From CAXXOK01 sp963678055 (GTDB lineage: Bacteria > Bacillota > Clostridia > Christensenellales > Aristaeellaceae): a stretch of DNA of 64,000 bases. The stretch lies in contig OY782679.1 in NCBI GenBank assembly GCA_963678055.1, positions 1,488,001-1,552,000 of the forward strand. The letters are read 5' to 3'. The notes under the pieces were generated by a model that had not been told where the DNA came from, searched no databases, and was given only the letters and a program-made list of their open reading frames with translations. Both the position numbers and the translations under genes were made by a program. Shown here piece after piece: positions 35,648 through 45,262 of this stretch. Numbering within the stretch: position 1 is the stretch's first letter; every line of letters starts with the position of its first letter.

Positions 35648-37888
35648 TTGATCGCGCATGTAATTGTAGACGTTGTTCACACAAACGTTGCCAAGCCGTT
35701 TTCCTACCTGATACCGCAAGGTATGCAGGCGGAATCCGGCGTGCGCGTCAACGTCCCGCTGGCCAACCGCTATGTCGATGGTGTAATTGTGGATGTCACT
35801 GAAACCTGCGATGTTCCAGCAAATAAACTCAAGCCGATTCGCAAGCTTTTAGATGAATATTCTGTGATTTTACCGCATATGCTTTCGCTGGCCCAAGAGA
35901 TAGCAAGCGAAGTACATTGTCCGCTATCCGAAACACTGCGGTTGATGCTGCCTGCTGCTATGCGAACTGGCCGCACCCATGCCAAACAGGTATCTGTGTA
36001 TCAAATCGCGGATACTGATACCATTGAGCAGCAAGTGGAAGCGCAGGGCCGGTCAGAGAAACGAAAAATGATACTCCGTGCCCTGCAAGACGGGCAGGAA
36101 CATTCTGCGCAGGAACTATCCCAATGGGTGAACGCCCCTGCTGAAGCCCTGCGCAAACTGATTGCAGATGGCTACGTGCGTCAAGCGACACGCAGGGAAC
36201 TACGGAGGCCGTATGAAGATATGGAAATCACCCGCAATGAGGCCCCGACGCTGACCGACGAGCAAAAACAGGCATTGTCCGTAATGCTTCCGGACCTTCG
36301 CAAGGGGCGGGGCGCTTATCTATTGCATGGCGTAACAGGCAGCGGGAAAACCGAAGTCTATCTGGCTATGGTGGAAACAACGCTTGCGATGGGCAAAACC
36401 GCGATTATACTGGTGCCTGAAATCGCACTGACACCGCAAATGGTATTGTGGTTTCGCAACCGCTTTGGGCCTAGAACCGCCGTACTGCACAGCCGCCTGT
36501 CCGATGGTGAACGTGTGGACGAATGGCACCGTATTCGCTTGGGCGATGCAAATGTGGTCATCGGGGCACGCTCGGCTATCTTTGCGCCGCTGATGAACCT
36601 TGGGTTGATCGTCATCGATGAAGAACACGAGCAAAGCTACCAAAGTGACCGTCACCCGCGGTACGATGCCCGTAAAATTGCCAAGAGCCGTGCAATGCGG
36701 GAGGGCGCGACCCTGTTGCTATCCAGTGCGACACCAAGCATTACAAGCTTTTCACAGGCGCAGAACGGCGACTACACATTGGTGGAAATGCGCAGTCGTG
36801 TCAACAATGTGCCCATGCCGCAGGTATCGGTTGTGGATATGCGAATGGAGCTTGCCGCTGGTAACCGTTCCATGATCTCCGCCATGCTGCGGCAAAAACT
36901 GGCGGCGTGCTTCGCGCGAGGTGAGCAGGCCATGCTGTTTATCAATCGCAGAGGGTATCACACCTTTGTCAGTTGCCGAAATTGCGGTTATGTAATGCGC
37001 TGTGATCAGTGCGATGTGAGCCTGACCTTGCATCAACCCAAAGATGGGTCCAAAGGCGTATTGCACTGCCATTTTTGCGGGAAAACGGAAACACCACCTT
37101 CCACTTGCCCAAGCTGCGGCAGCCAATACATTCGCTACTTTGGTGCGGGCACGCAAAAAGTGGAAGAGGAAATTCACAAGTCGTTCCCGCAGATTCAAAC
37201 CATCCGCATGGATATTGATACGACGCAGAAGAAAGATGCGCACTATCATATGCTGACAGCATTTCGGGAAGGCAAGGCGCAAGCGCTGATCGGAACGCAG
37301 ATGATTGCCAAGGGGCTTGACTACCCCAACGTTACCCTTGTTGGCATCATCGCGGCGGATTTGTCCCTGTTTGTGCAGGATTACCGGGCACAGGAACGCA
37401 CCTTTCAACTGATTACGCAAATGGCCGGAAGAGCGGGACGGGCTAAAAACCCGGGCGAAGTCATTGTGCAGACGTACAAACCCGATCATCCCTGTATTAT
37501 TGCGGCGGCGGCCCAGGACTACCGCACCTTTTTCACGGATGAAATCGACCGCAGACGCACGGGACTTTACCCGCCGTTTACCCAGTTTGCCAGACTGCTG
37601 GTCGAAAGCATGGATCCCGATACGGCAAAGGCAATGAACGAAGCACTGTTTGCCAAGGTGAACGATTATGTGGACGCACATCCTGCGCAGAAAAAGCGGA
37701 TACTGTTCATCCGCGCGGATGAAGCACCTGTGAAAATGATACGCGGTAAAACACGCTATCATGTACTGCTGAAACTGTTTGATCATGAAGATGTAAAGCC
37801 GCTATTGTTTATGCTAAGTGATCTGGCACTGGACAGCAACGATACCTGTCAGGTATATTACGAACTGAACCCATCAACATTGATGTAG
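35648..37888 (+). CDS. priA: primosomal protein N' (PriA helicase)
   Basis: Restarts stalled replication forks by loading DnaB. A 746-residue protein with the N-terminal 3'-DNA-binding domain (VNVPLANRYVDGVIVDV), winged helix, Walker A GVTGSGKTEVYL, DEEH box in VIDEEHEQSYQSDRHPRYDARK, and two zinc modules: CRNCGYVMRCDQCDVSL and CHFCGKTETPPSTCPSCG. C-terminal helicase motifs include GTQMIAKGLDYPNV and QMAGRAGRA. The start is TTG, 7 nt after GAGG; the only nearby ATG is out of frame. It follows the carboxypeptidase by 10 bp. Confidence 0.96.
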   Translation: MIAHVIVDVVHTNVAKPFSYLIPQGMQAESGVRVNVPLANRYVDGVIVDVTETCDVPANKLKPIRKLLDEYSVILPHMLSLAQEIASEVHCPLSETLRLMLPAAMRTGRTHAKQVSVYQIADTDTIEQQVEAQGRSEKRKMILRALQDGQEHSAQELSQWVNAPAEALRKLIADGYVRQATRRELRRPYEDMEITRNEAPTLTDEQKQALSVMLPDLRKGRGAYLLHGVTGSGKTEVYLAMVETTLAMGKTAIILVPEIALTPQMVLWFRNRFGPRTAVLHSRLSDGERVDEWHRIRLGDANVVIGARSAIFAPLMNLGLIVIDEEHEQSYQSDRHPRYDARKIAKSRAMREGATLLLSSATPSITSFSQAQNGDYTLVEMRSRVNNVPMPQVSVVDMRMELAAGNRSMISAMLRQKLAACFARGEQAMLFINRRGYHTFVSCRNCGYVMRCDQCDVSLTLHQPKDGSKGVLHCHFCGKTETPPSTCPSCGSQYIRYFGAGTQKVEEEIHKSFPQIQTIRMDIDTTQKKDAHYHMLTAFREGKAQALIGTQMIAKGLDYPNVTLVGIIAADLSLFVQDYRAQERTFQLITQMAGRAGRAKNPGEVIVQTYKPDHPCIIAAAAQDYRTFFTDEIDRRRTGLYPPFTQFARLLVESMDPDTAKAMNEALFAKVNDYVDAHPAQKKRILFIRADEAPVKMIRGKTRYHVLLKLFDHEDVKPLLFMLSDLALDSNDTCQVYYELNPSTLM

Positions 37889-37900
37889 GAGACTGTAACG

Positions 37901-38395
37901 ATGGCAATACGGAAAATTATCACAATCGGCAACGATAAACTACGTAAAGTATCCAAGCCGGTAACCAAATTCAACGCACGCTTGCAGACGTTTATGGACG
38001 ATCTGGTTGATACCATGCGCGAAAACAATGGCGCAGGGCTTGCAGCGCCGCAGGTCGGTGTACTGAAACGCTGCTGCGTGGTCGAGGTTGAAGATCAGCT
38101 GTTTCAGCTTGTCAATCCCGAAATCATCGCCCGTGAGGGTGAACAAGCCGGCTCGGAAGGGTGTTTGAGCGTGCCGGAACGGATGGGCTTTGTAAAACGG
38201 CCGATGAAAGTCATGGTCAAAGCTCAAAATGCCAAAGGCGAAGAAATTGTCGCGACAGGCGAAGGGCTTTGCGCCCGCGCACTGTGTCACGAGATTGATC
38301 ACCTCAACGGTGTTTTGTATGTGGATATCATGGACTATGAAATCGATCTGGATAAAATGGAATATGAAGACGACCCGGATCAGGATCAGCTATGA
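37901..38395 (+). CDS. def: peptide deformylase
   Basis: Removes the formyl group from new N-termini. The 164-residue metalloenzyme has all three motifs: GAGLAAPQVG, EGCLSVP with the metal-binding Cys, and HEIDHLNG with the two metal-binding His and catalytic Glu. A C-terminal acidic tail (YEDDPDQDQL) is a little unusual. Its stop overlaps the fmt start by 4 bp (ATGA), so the enzymes that add and remove formyl are coupled. Confidence 0.97.
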   Translation: MAIRKIITIGNDKLRKVSKPVTKFNARLQTFMDDLVDTMRENNGAGLAAPQVGVLKRCCVVEVEDQLFQLVNPEIIAREGEQAGSEGCLSVPERMGFVKRPMKVMVKAQNAKGEEIVATGEGLCARALCHEIDHLNGVLYVDIMDYEIDLDKMEYEDDPDQDQL

Positions 38396-39333
38396 GAATC
38401 GTATTCATGGGTACGCCGGAATTTTCAGTGCCGTCTTTGCGTGCGCTGATTGAATCCGACCATCAAGTGGTTGGTGTATTTACCCAGCCGGATCGCCCGA
38501 AAGGGCGGGGTGGCAAAGTGCAGATGAGCCCTGTGAAGGAGCTCGCCCTCCAGTTTGACATTCCGGTGTTTCAGCCGCTGAAAATCCGCAAGGATGGCGT
38601 AGAGGATTTGAAAGCACTCGCGCCCGACCTGTGTGTCACCGCCGCGTTTGGCCAAATCTTAAGTCAGGAAATTCTTGATGTACCCAAGATGGGTACGGTG
38701 AATGTACATGCATCGCTATTGCCACGCCATCGCGGAAGCGCGCCGATCAACTGGGCGATTCTGCAAGATGAAGAGAAAACAGGCGTGACAACCATGATGA
38801 CCGATGCCGGGATTGATACCGGAGATATGCTTTTGAAGCATGAAGTCCCCATACAGGACTCCGATACGGCTAAAAGCCTGACCCTGTCACTGGCAAATGT
38901 TGGGGCTGAGCTGTTGCTTGAGACCATAACAAAGCTTAGCACTGGCACCTGCCCCAGCATAAAGCAGAATGAAGCAGAGATGACCTACGATCCTATGCTG
39001 CGAAAAGATATGGGCGAGCTGGATTTGGCGCAAACTTCACGCTCGCTGTTTTGCCGCGTTCGCGCGATGAATCCCTGGCCGTGTGCGTATATACCCTGCG
39101 CCAATGGAAACTTAAAAGTATGGCAGGCGCAGCTCAAAGAAACAAACCAGACAGCGAGACCGGGAACTGTGCTTGCAGCTGACCCAAAGCAGGGGTTGAT
39201 AATCGCCACAGGCGTTGGCGCGCTTGAACTATTGGAAATTCAAGCACCAAACGCCAAACGGATGATGGCCAAGTCTTTTTTGCTTGGCCGCAGCATTGAA
39301 CCCGGAATATTGATAAATGAGGCCACGATATGA
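38392..39333 (+). CDS. fmt: methionyl-tRNA formyltransferase
   Basis: Formylates initiator Met-tRNA. It has 313 residues. MRIVFMGTPEFSVPSLRALI, QPDRPKGRGGKVQMSPVKELAL and the catalytic SLLPRHRGSAPINWAIL (Asn/His/Asp triad region) with GIDTGDML are clear. The C-terminal OB-fold domain runs from about 205. Both ends overlap neighbours by 4 bp (def upstream, rsmB downstream), as in many Firmicutes. Confidence 0.97.
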   Translation: MRIVFMGTPEFSVPSLRALIESDHQVVGVFTQPDRPKGRGGKVQMSPVKELALQFDIPVFQPLKIRKDGVEDLKALAPDLCVTAAFGQILSQEILDVPKMGTVNVHASLLPRHRGSAPINWAILQDEEKTGVTTMMTDAGIDTGDMLLKHEVPIQDSDTAKSLTLSLANVGAELLLETITKLSTGTCPSIKQNEAEMTYDPMLRKDMGELDLAQTSRSLFCRVRAMNPWPCAYIPCANGNLKVWQAQLKETNQTARPGTVLAADPKQGLIIATGVGALELLEIQAPNAKRMMAKSFLLGRSIEPGILINEATI

Positions 39334-40682
39334 ACCCTAACTTTCCACCCAATGCCAGGATGATCGCACTGGATGTGCTTAGAGACGTTCACGAAAAAGG
39401 AGCATATGCTTCGCTTGCGCTGCAAAACAGGCTGCGCCTGCATAGAATCAACCCAAACGACCGCAGGCTTGTAACCAGTATCGTCTATACGACACTGGAA
39501 CGCAGGGAGCAGCTTGATTATGTACTGGACAAGCTCATGCATCACCCGACGGAAGACCTTGTTCTGCGCGATATACTGCGCCTGAGCGCGTGTCAGATTC
39601 TGTTTCATGAACGCGTTCCCGACAGTGCAGCCGTAAACGAAGGTGTGAAACTGGCTAAAGTCGCCGGAAAAGACAATGCCACCGGCTTTTTAAATGGTGT
39701 ACTGCGCAATTTGGTGCGCAGTAAAGATGATATTCAGTGGCCGGACCGCGATGCGGATGTCATTACATACATCCACGTTATGGGCAATATGCCCGTCTGG
39801 CTTGTGAAGAAGCTGATTGCAGTCTATGGACAGGAAACAGCAGAAGAAATGATACTCTATCGTCCGCCGATAAAAGGGATCGTTGTACGCCCCAATATGC
39901 TGCGGCTGGATGACGAGGACTTTGAATCACTTTTGCGTGTCAAGCCCTGGGATTGGACGCCTGGCATCGTACCGCACGCGTATCTGATCAAAGGTGCGGT
40001 GGAAATCGCCATGGATGAGGATTTTCAAAAAGGGATGTTCTCAATTCAGGGGCAATCCAGCATGCTGGCCGCCGAAGCCATGCAGGTGAAGCCTGGTATG
40101 CGTGTATTGGATGTTTGCGCAGCTCCCGGCGGCAAAACGGCGTATCTGGCCGAGACCATGCAGGACACTGGGCGTGTATTTGCCTGGGACATTCATGAAC
40201 ACCGCGTCAAGCTGATAGAAGCGATGAAGAAACGTCTACATCTAGAAAATCTTAGAGTTTCTATGCGCGATGGCTTGGATCCGAGATCAGACTTGGAAGG
40301 GATGTTGGATGCTGTACTGTTGGATGCACCTTGTACAGGGTTAGGTGTGCTGTCTGAAAAACCGGACCTGCCGTACCGCTTACAGGAAAGCGAACTGCCG
40401 AACATTGTAGAAACCCAGGCAAAGCTGCTGGATACAGTATCAAATTACGTGAAGCCGGGCGGAACGCTGGTGTACTCCACCTGTTCCATTTTGCCGGAAG
40501 AAAACGAACAGCAAATCATCGCATTTCTAAGCACACATCCAAATTTCACGGTGCAGCCACTGCCTACAAGCTTTCCCGAAGCGCTGCGCAAGCACCAGAA
40601 TGCGAACGGATTGCAGATATTCAATCATCGCGATGGGATAGAAGGTTTTTTCATCACACGCTTGCAGCGACAGAGGATGTAA
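39330..40682 (+). CDS. rsmB: 16S rRNA m5C967 methyltransferase RsmB
   Basis: Methylates C967 of 16S rRNA. The 450-residue protein has an N-terminal NusB-like domain (about 5-135: ALDVLRDVHEKGAYASLALQ), then the SAM-dependent Rossmann core with VLDVCAAPGGKTAYLAE, the catalytic DAPCTGLGVL and YSTCSILPEENEQQ, the two Cys that define this family. It overlaps fmt by ATGA and precedes rlmN by 1 bp. Confidence 0.96.
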   Translation: MNPNFPPNARMIALDVLRDVHEKGAYASLALQNRLRLHRINPNDRRLVTSIVYTTLERREQLDYVLDKLMHHPTEDLVLRDILRLSACQILFHERVPDSAAVNEGVKLAKVAGKDNATGFLNGVLRNLVRSKDDIQWPDRDADVITYIHVMGNMPVWLVKKLIAVYGQETAEEMILYRPPIKGIVVRPNMLRLDDEDFESLLRVKPWDWTPGIVPHAYLIKGAVEIAMDEDFQKGMFSIQGQSSMLAAEAMQVKPGMRVLDVCAAPGGKTAYLAETMQDTGRVFAWDIHEHRVKLIEAMKKRLHLENLRVSMRDGLDPRSDLEGMLDAVLLDAPCTGLGVLSEKPDLPYRLQESELPNIVETQAKLLDTVSNYVKPGGTLVYSTCSILPEENEQQIIAFLSTHPNFTVQPLPTSFPEALRKHQNANGLQIFNHRDGIEGFFITRLQRQRM

Positions 40683-40683
40683 T

Positions 40684-41760
40684 ATGGCCGATCAAACGAT
40701 GTTATTACAATTGACGCCGGAAGAGATGCAAGTCTATTTTAAATCGCTGTCTCAGCCTGCCTACCGCGCTAAGCAGGTGTTTGCGTGGCTACATGCCGGT
40801 GTACCGTTTTCTAAGATGTCAAATCTGCCGAAAACGCTACGGGAGCAGCTGCAAACCGAAGCCATTGATTTCCCTTTGACCATCGAAGAAACATTTGAAT
40901 CGAAACGGGACGATACCGTCAAGTTTCTGTTTCGTTGTATGGACGGCAATATCATTGAAGGCGTTCTCATGCACTATCACTACGGCTATTCGCTGTGCAT
41001 TTCCACACAAATTGGCTGCAGGATGGGCTGTAAGTTTTGCGCAAGCACCCTAACCGGCTGTGTCCGCAACCTGACGGCTGCGGAAATGCTGTGCCAGGTG
41101 CTTCTTGCTAATCGCTATTTAGGGAATCAAGACAAGGTCGGCCATGTGGTGCTTATGGGAAGCGGCGAGCCGCTTGAAAACTACGACGAAGTTGTTCGCT
41201 TTCTCCGTTTGGTGAATCACCCGGATGGTGTCAACATCAGCATGCGTGCGCTGTCGCTGAGCACTTGCGGACTTGTTCCGCAAATCGATCAGCTGGCGCA
41301 GGAGGGACTTGGCGTCACGCTGAGTATATCTCTACATGCGCCAAACGACGAAATACGCAGCCAACTCATGCCCATTGCCAAGCGATATCCGATTGAAGAT
41401 TTAATGGCTGCTGTGCGCCGGTATGTGAAGCAAACCGGCAGACGTGTATTGATTGAATACGCGATGATTGATCAGCTGAACGCAAAACCGGAGCATGCGG
41501 TGGAGCTTTCTGAACTACTCCGCAACCTACAGTGCCATGTTAACCTCATCCCGCTGAATCCTGTGAAAGAAAGCCCGTTACAACCGGCTTCCACAGAGGC
41601 GATGAAAGCGTTTGTTAGCACCCTGGAATCAAGGCATATATCGGTTACCGTTCGCCGGGAAATGGGCCGTGATATCAGCGGTGCATGCGGGCAGCTACGC
41701 AATCACTACTTGAAAGCGACTGCCAAAACTGCTATCATGAAAGACAGCGAAAACCCTTGA
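40684..41760 (+). CDS. rlmN: 23S rRNA/tRNA adenine-C2 methyltransferase RlmN
   Basis: A radical SAM enzyme that methylates A2503 of 23S rRNA and A37 of some tRNAs. Among 358 residues the iron-sulfur cysteines are C112, C116 and C119 in CRMGCKFCAS. VVLMGSGEPLENYDEV and the SLHAPNDEIRSQLMPI region are typical, and the second catalytic Cys is in DISGACGQLRNHY near the C-terminus. I see no features marking it as a Cfr-type resistance enzyme: it is in a core operon and has RlmN-like length. Confidence 0.96.
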   Translation: MADQTMLLQLTPEEMQVYFKSLSQPAYRAKQVFAWLHAGVPFSKMSNLPKTLREQLQTEAIDFPLTIEETFESKRDDTVKFLFRCMDGNIIEGVLMHYHYGYSLCISTQIGCRMGCKFCASTLTGCVRNLTAAEMLCQVLLANRYLGNQDKVGHVVLMGSGEPLENYDEVVRFLRLVNHPDGVNISMRALSLSTCGLVPQIDQLAQEGLGVTLSISLHAPNDEIRSQLMPIAKRYPIEDLMAAVRRYVKQTGRRVLIEYAMIDQLNAKPEHAVELSELLRNLQCHVNLIPLNPVKESPLQPASTEAMKAFVSTLESRHISVTVRREMGRDISGACGQLRNHYLKATAKTAIMKDSENP

Positions 41761-41778
41761 TCGGAAAAGAGGTGCGCC

Positions 41779-42489
41779 GTGCAGATCTACTCAAGAACGC
41801 ATAGGGGAATGGTCCGGCCAACCAATCAGGATACCCTGCTAATCCGCAGCAATCTGTTTGGTGTTGCCGATGGCATGGGCGGCCATCAAGGCGGAGAAAC
41901 CGCCAGCAAACTTGCCGTGCAGGTCATTGAAAATATGCTGGCCAATAAAGCCCCTTCTAAGACAATTCTGCGCATCGGTATGGAAGCTGCAAACCGCCGC
42001 GTGTACGAGCGCCAACGCTACGATTTTGCCCTGCGCGGTATGGGCACAACCCTGACCATTTTATGGGAAGACGATACCGTGATTTATATTGCCCATGTTG
42101 GCGACAGCCGTGCCTATCTTTTAAGGGACGGCGAGTTTCGCTGTGTTACAGCCGACCACAGCGTGGTTGGCGAAATGATTCGCAATCATACCCTGACACC
42201 GGAAGAAGCCAAACAACACCCTTACCGCAGCGTTATTACGCGTGCTATCGGTACGTCGCCTGTTGTTGAGGTGGATATCATGGAACTGGAGAAAAAGCTC
42301 GGCGATGTATGGCTTATATGCTCGGACGGGCTATCCAATATGCTAGAAAATAAAGAGATAGAAACGATTTTGCAAAATACAAAAGAAGAAGCAGCGATTA
42401 ACAAGCTGCTGGAACTCACGCTGGAACGCGGCGCCATAGATAACGTAAGCATTCTGCTTGGTTATGTACCGGAGGTGTCCGCGACATGA
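41779..42489 (+). CDS. PP2C-family Ser/Thr protein phosphatase
   Basis: Reverses phosphorylation by the adjacent PASTA kinase. In 236 residues all PP2C metal sites are present: VRPTNQDTLLI, FGVADGMGGHQGGE, YIAHVGDSRAYLLRDGEF, TADHSVVGEM, ICSDGLSNML and GAIDNVSILL. It is cytoplasmic, with no membrane segment. The start is GTG with GAGGTG upstream. The stop overlaps the kinase start by 4 bp, matching the conserved prpC-prkC / stp-stk pair. Confidence 0.96.
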   Translation: MQIYSRTHRGMVRPTNQDTLLIRSNLFGVADGMGGHQGGETASKLAVQVIENMLANKAPSKTILRIGMEAANRRVYERQRYDFALRGMGTTLTILWEDDTVIYIAHVGDSRAYLLRDGEFRCVTADHSVVGEMIRNHTLTPEEAKQHPYRSVITRAIGTSPVVEVDIMELEKKLGDVWLICSDGLSNMLENKEIETILQNTKEEAAINKLLELTLERGAIDNVSILLGYVPEVSAT

Positions 42490-44381
42490 TCAAAGGAATG
42501 GTCTTTGCCGAGCGCTACAAGCTAGTGGATTTTCTCGGCCAGGGTGGCATGTCGCTGGTGTACCGCGCCATTGATATCCGTACCGGCCACAATGTAGCTA
42601 TTAAAATTCTGAAATCCGAATATAACAACGATGTTGAATTTCTGGAACGCTTTCAGCGGGAGGCCCATGCCGCCGGGCGCATGTCGCACCACAACATTGT
42701 CAACCTTTTAGATGTCGGCACCGAGGGGGATTTCCGCTATCTGGTGCTGGAGTATATCAACGGCAATACCCTGAAAGATATTATCAAGGAAAAAGGCGCA
42801 CTCCATCCCAATACCGCCATACAGATTACCATTCGTATTCTCAGCGCGCTGCAGCATGCCCATGAAAACGGGATTATCCATAGGGATATCAAGCCGCAAA
42901 ACGTGCTGGTGAACACCAATGGGCATATTAAGGTGGCGGATTTTGGCATAGCCAGAATTACCAATACCAAAACGATATCCAAAAAAGACATGGTGATTGG
43001 GTCGGTGCATTACTCCTCGCCGGAACAAGCGCGTGGCAACATTGTGCAGGCGACCAGCGATATCTATTCCACGGGCATCGTTCTGTATGAACTGCTGACC
43101 GGGCGTGTGCCCTTTACAGGCGACAATCCCGTAACCGTTGCCATGCAGCAGGTAAACGCCGCGCCGCCCAATATACGCGAGCTGAACCCCAGCATACCGC
43201 CAGCCATTGCATCAGTGGTGATGAAAGCTATTGAAAAGTCTCCGCTCCGCCGCTTTCAAAGCGCGCGAGAAATGGCGGATGCATTGTTAAAGGCCAAAGA
43301 AGGGGTTATCATCGAGCAATCCCCGCCACTGCAAAACAGCCCAAATAGTAACGCAGGGTCCGGCGATACCGATGCTAAGGCCGCTACCGCTTCGCAAGTC
43401 TCGCAGTCCGGCGCAAGACCCCAGCCGCAGAAAAAGCGTATGGACCGCCGCAGCCGTATCGCCATCACCACCACCATATTAGCCGCATGCGTAATTATTG
43501 CAGGGTTAATTATTGGGACTATTCTTATTTATCATTCCGTTGTTAATTCTACCGTCGCGCCTGATATTGTCGGCCTGAATGTCCAGGAAGCCCAGAATGT
43601 CGCAAAACGCGCGGATTTAGTTTTGGATATCACCAACGAAGTCAACCACGATACGGTTCCGGCTAATGTGGTCATCGATCAAATACCACTGGCCGACACT
43701 ACGATGCGCAAAGGTGATAGCGTTGTTGCAACCATCAGCCTGGGCCCGGTCACGTTATTGATGCCGGATCTCGGTAACTTGACACGCGACGAGGCCGTGG
43801 CAAAACTGAAAGACCGTAAAGTGACTGTGCTAGTTTCCAAAGAGCCGTCTACATTGCCGGTGGATACGGTCATAGCACAAAAGCCGGAGAAAAACGAGCC
43901 TTATGTTGCAGGGCAGGAAGTTGAGCTTACCCTGTCCGGCGGAAGCGCGATCATTCCGGAACTGACAAACATCCCGCTGGATACTGCCCAGACATTGATT
44001 GATCAGGACACATTGGAAATCGGACCGATTACGCTGGAGAAAGTGGAAAAGAACGAAAGCGTCGGCATTGTCCTTTCACAAACGCCGATTGCCGGGGCTG
44101 TCGTTACACTGGATACCAGTATTTCCATGACTGTTGGCGTGCCGGCTGCCATGCACAGTGCGATTGTTTCTGTGCCAATTCCTGAAATGCAGGAGAGCAA
44201 AGAATTAGAGCTTATCCTGACTTACGGCGATACAAAAGAGATAGAATACAGCGGCATGACCCGCGTTGGCAACGCGTATACAACGGTAATCTTAGTCAGC
44301 AATGCTGAAGAGGGTGCCTTTATGTGTCGCGCCTATTTGGATGGAGAGATGATTTTGGAGCAAGAGGTGGAGTTCCATTGA
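42486..44381 (+). CDS. PASTA-domain Ser/Thr protein kinase (PrkC/PknB type)
   Basis: A membrane kinase that senses muropeptides or lipid II and adjusts wall growth or dormancy exit. Of 631 residues, 1-270 are the kinase (GQGGMSLVYRA, VAIKILKSE, HRDIKPQNVL, DFGIARI, SSPEQARG). A Ser/Gln-rich juxtamembrane linker, one transmembrane helix (about 325-350) and three PASTA repeats follow (starting near APDIVGLNVQEAQ, MPDLGNLTRDEA and IPELTNIPLDTA). A further beta domain of about 75 residues at the C-terminus is not PASTA. It lies between the phosphatase and rsgA, the usual order in Firmicutes. Confidence 0.96.
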   Translation: MIKGMVFAERYKLVDFLGQGGMSLVYRAIDIRTGHNVAIKILKSEYNNDVEFLERFQREAHAAGRMSHHNIVNLLDVGTEGDFRYLVLEYINGNTLKDIIKEKGALHPNTAIQITIRILSALQHAHENGIIHRDIKPQNVLVNTNGHIKVADFGIARITNTKTISKKDMVIGSVHYSSPEQARGNIVQATSDIYSTGIVLYELLTGRVPFTGDNPVTVAMQQVNAAPPNIRELNPSIPPAIASVVMKAIEKSPLRRFQSAREMADALLKAKEGVIIEQSPPLQNSPNSNAGSGDTDAKAATASQVSQSGARPQPQKKRMDRRSRIAITTTILAACVIIAGLIIGTILIYHSVVNSTVAPDIVGLNVQEAQNVAKRADLVLDITNEVNHDTVPANVVIDQIPLADTTMRKGDSVVATISLGPVTLLMPDLGNLTRDEAVAKLKDRKVTVLVSKEPSTLPVDTVIAQKPEKNEPYVAGQEVELTLSGGSAIIPELTNIPLDTAQTLIDQDTLEIGPITLEKVEKNESVGIVLSQTPIAGAVVTLDTSISMTVGVPAAMHSAIVSVPIPEMQESKELELILTYGDTKEIEYSGMTRVGNAYTTVILVSNAEEGAFMCRAYLDGEMILEQEVEFH

Positions 44382-44386
44382 CAGCC

Positions 44387-45262
44387 ATGAAGGGCGTGAT
44401 TGTCAAAGGTATTGGCGGCTTTTACTATATTCGCGCAACCGATGGTCAGATTTATACCTTACGGGCCAGGGGCGTGTTTCGTAAAGATAAGATTACACCG
44501 ATGATCGGCGATAGCGTTCGTTTCACGCTGGGCTTAGGCGAGGACGAAAGCTGGATAGACGAGATACTGGAGCGTAAAAACGAACTGGTTCGGCCGCCTG
44601 TGGCAAACATCGCTTATTTGTTTATTGTCATTGCACCCAAACCCAAACCCGATCTGCTGCTGACGGATTCTCTGATGATTGAAGCGCGAAAGCAAAACAT
44701 CGCGCCGGTTCTTATCATCAACAAGTCGGATTTAGATCCAGCATTGTGTACCGAAATCAAGCAGCAGTATGCCGCGACCGGTGATCCGGTTGCCATCACC
44801 AGTGTCAAAAACGGCGAAGGCCTTACGCAGCTGCAAGCGCTGATGCGTAAGGGGATATGCTGTTTTGCCGGTCAAAGCGGTGTGGGGAAGAGCTCACTAG
44901 TCGCAGCGGTGACGGGAATCGATTTAGATGTCGGTGAAATCAGTCAAAAGATAGGCCGGGGCAAGCACACAACGCGCCATGCGGAACTGCTGATGAAGGA
45001 CGGCTTTGAAGTCCTCGATACCGCCGGTTTCAGCTTACTGGCACAGGCACAGCCGGAAGACCCGGTCATGCTCAAGGACTATTACCCGGAATTTAGCGAG
45101 TATGAGTCTCAATGCCGTTTCCAGCCTTGCTACCATTATTCAGAACCCGGCTGCGCGGTGCTAAAAGCACGCGACGCGGGAGACATCCCAACAGAGCGGC
45201 TGGAGCGTTATCATCAATTATTGGCAAACGCGAAACAAGCGTGGGAAGGACGTTATGAGTAA
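44387..45262 (+). CDS. rsgA: ribosome small-subunit-dependent GTPase RsgA
   Basis: A circularly permuted GTPase in late 30S maturation. It has an OB-fold N-terminus (MKGVIVKGIGGFYYIR), then G4 INKSDL, G1 GQSGVGKSSL, G3 DTAGFSLL, and a zinc knuckle CRFQPCYHYSEPGCAV. About 291 residues. The MKGV start fits family alignments, but GAGGTGG is better spaced for an in-frame TTG 9 bp upstream (44378), so the start may be there. Both starts lie at or beyond the kinase stop. Confidence 0.95.
   Translation: MKGVIVKGIGGFYYIRATDGQIYTLRARGVFRKDKITPMIGDSVRFTLGLGEDESWIDEILERKNELVRPPVANIAYLFIVIAPKPKPDLLLTDSLMIEARKQNIAPVLIINKSDLDPALCTEIKQQYAATGDPVAITSVKNGEGLTQLQALMRKGICCFAGQSGVGKSSLVAAVTGIDLDVGEISQKIGRGKHTTRHAELLMKDGFEVLDTAGFSLLAQAQPEDPVMLKDYYPEFSEYESQCRFQPCYHYSEPGCAVLKARDAGDIPTERLERYHQLLANAKQAWEGRYE

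Noticed and set aside
36752..37786. 344-codon open frame on the minus strand inside priA
   Set aside because: It lies wholly antisense to a gene with all its motifs intact, has no ribosome site and reads as low-complexity His/Arg-rich sequence.
40684..41760. Cfr-type resistance methyltransferase
   Set aside because: Context between rsmB and the phosphatase, and RlmN-like motifs, make RlmN far more likely.
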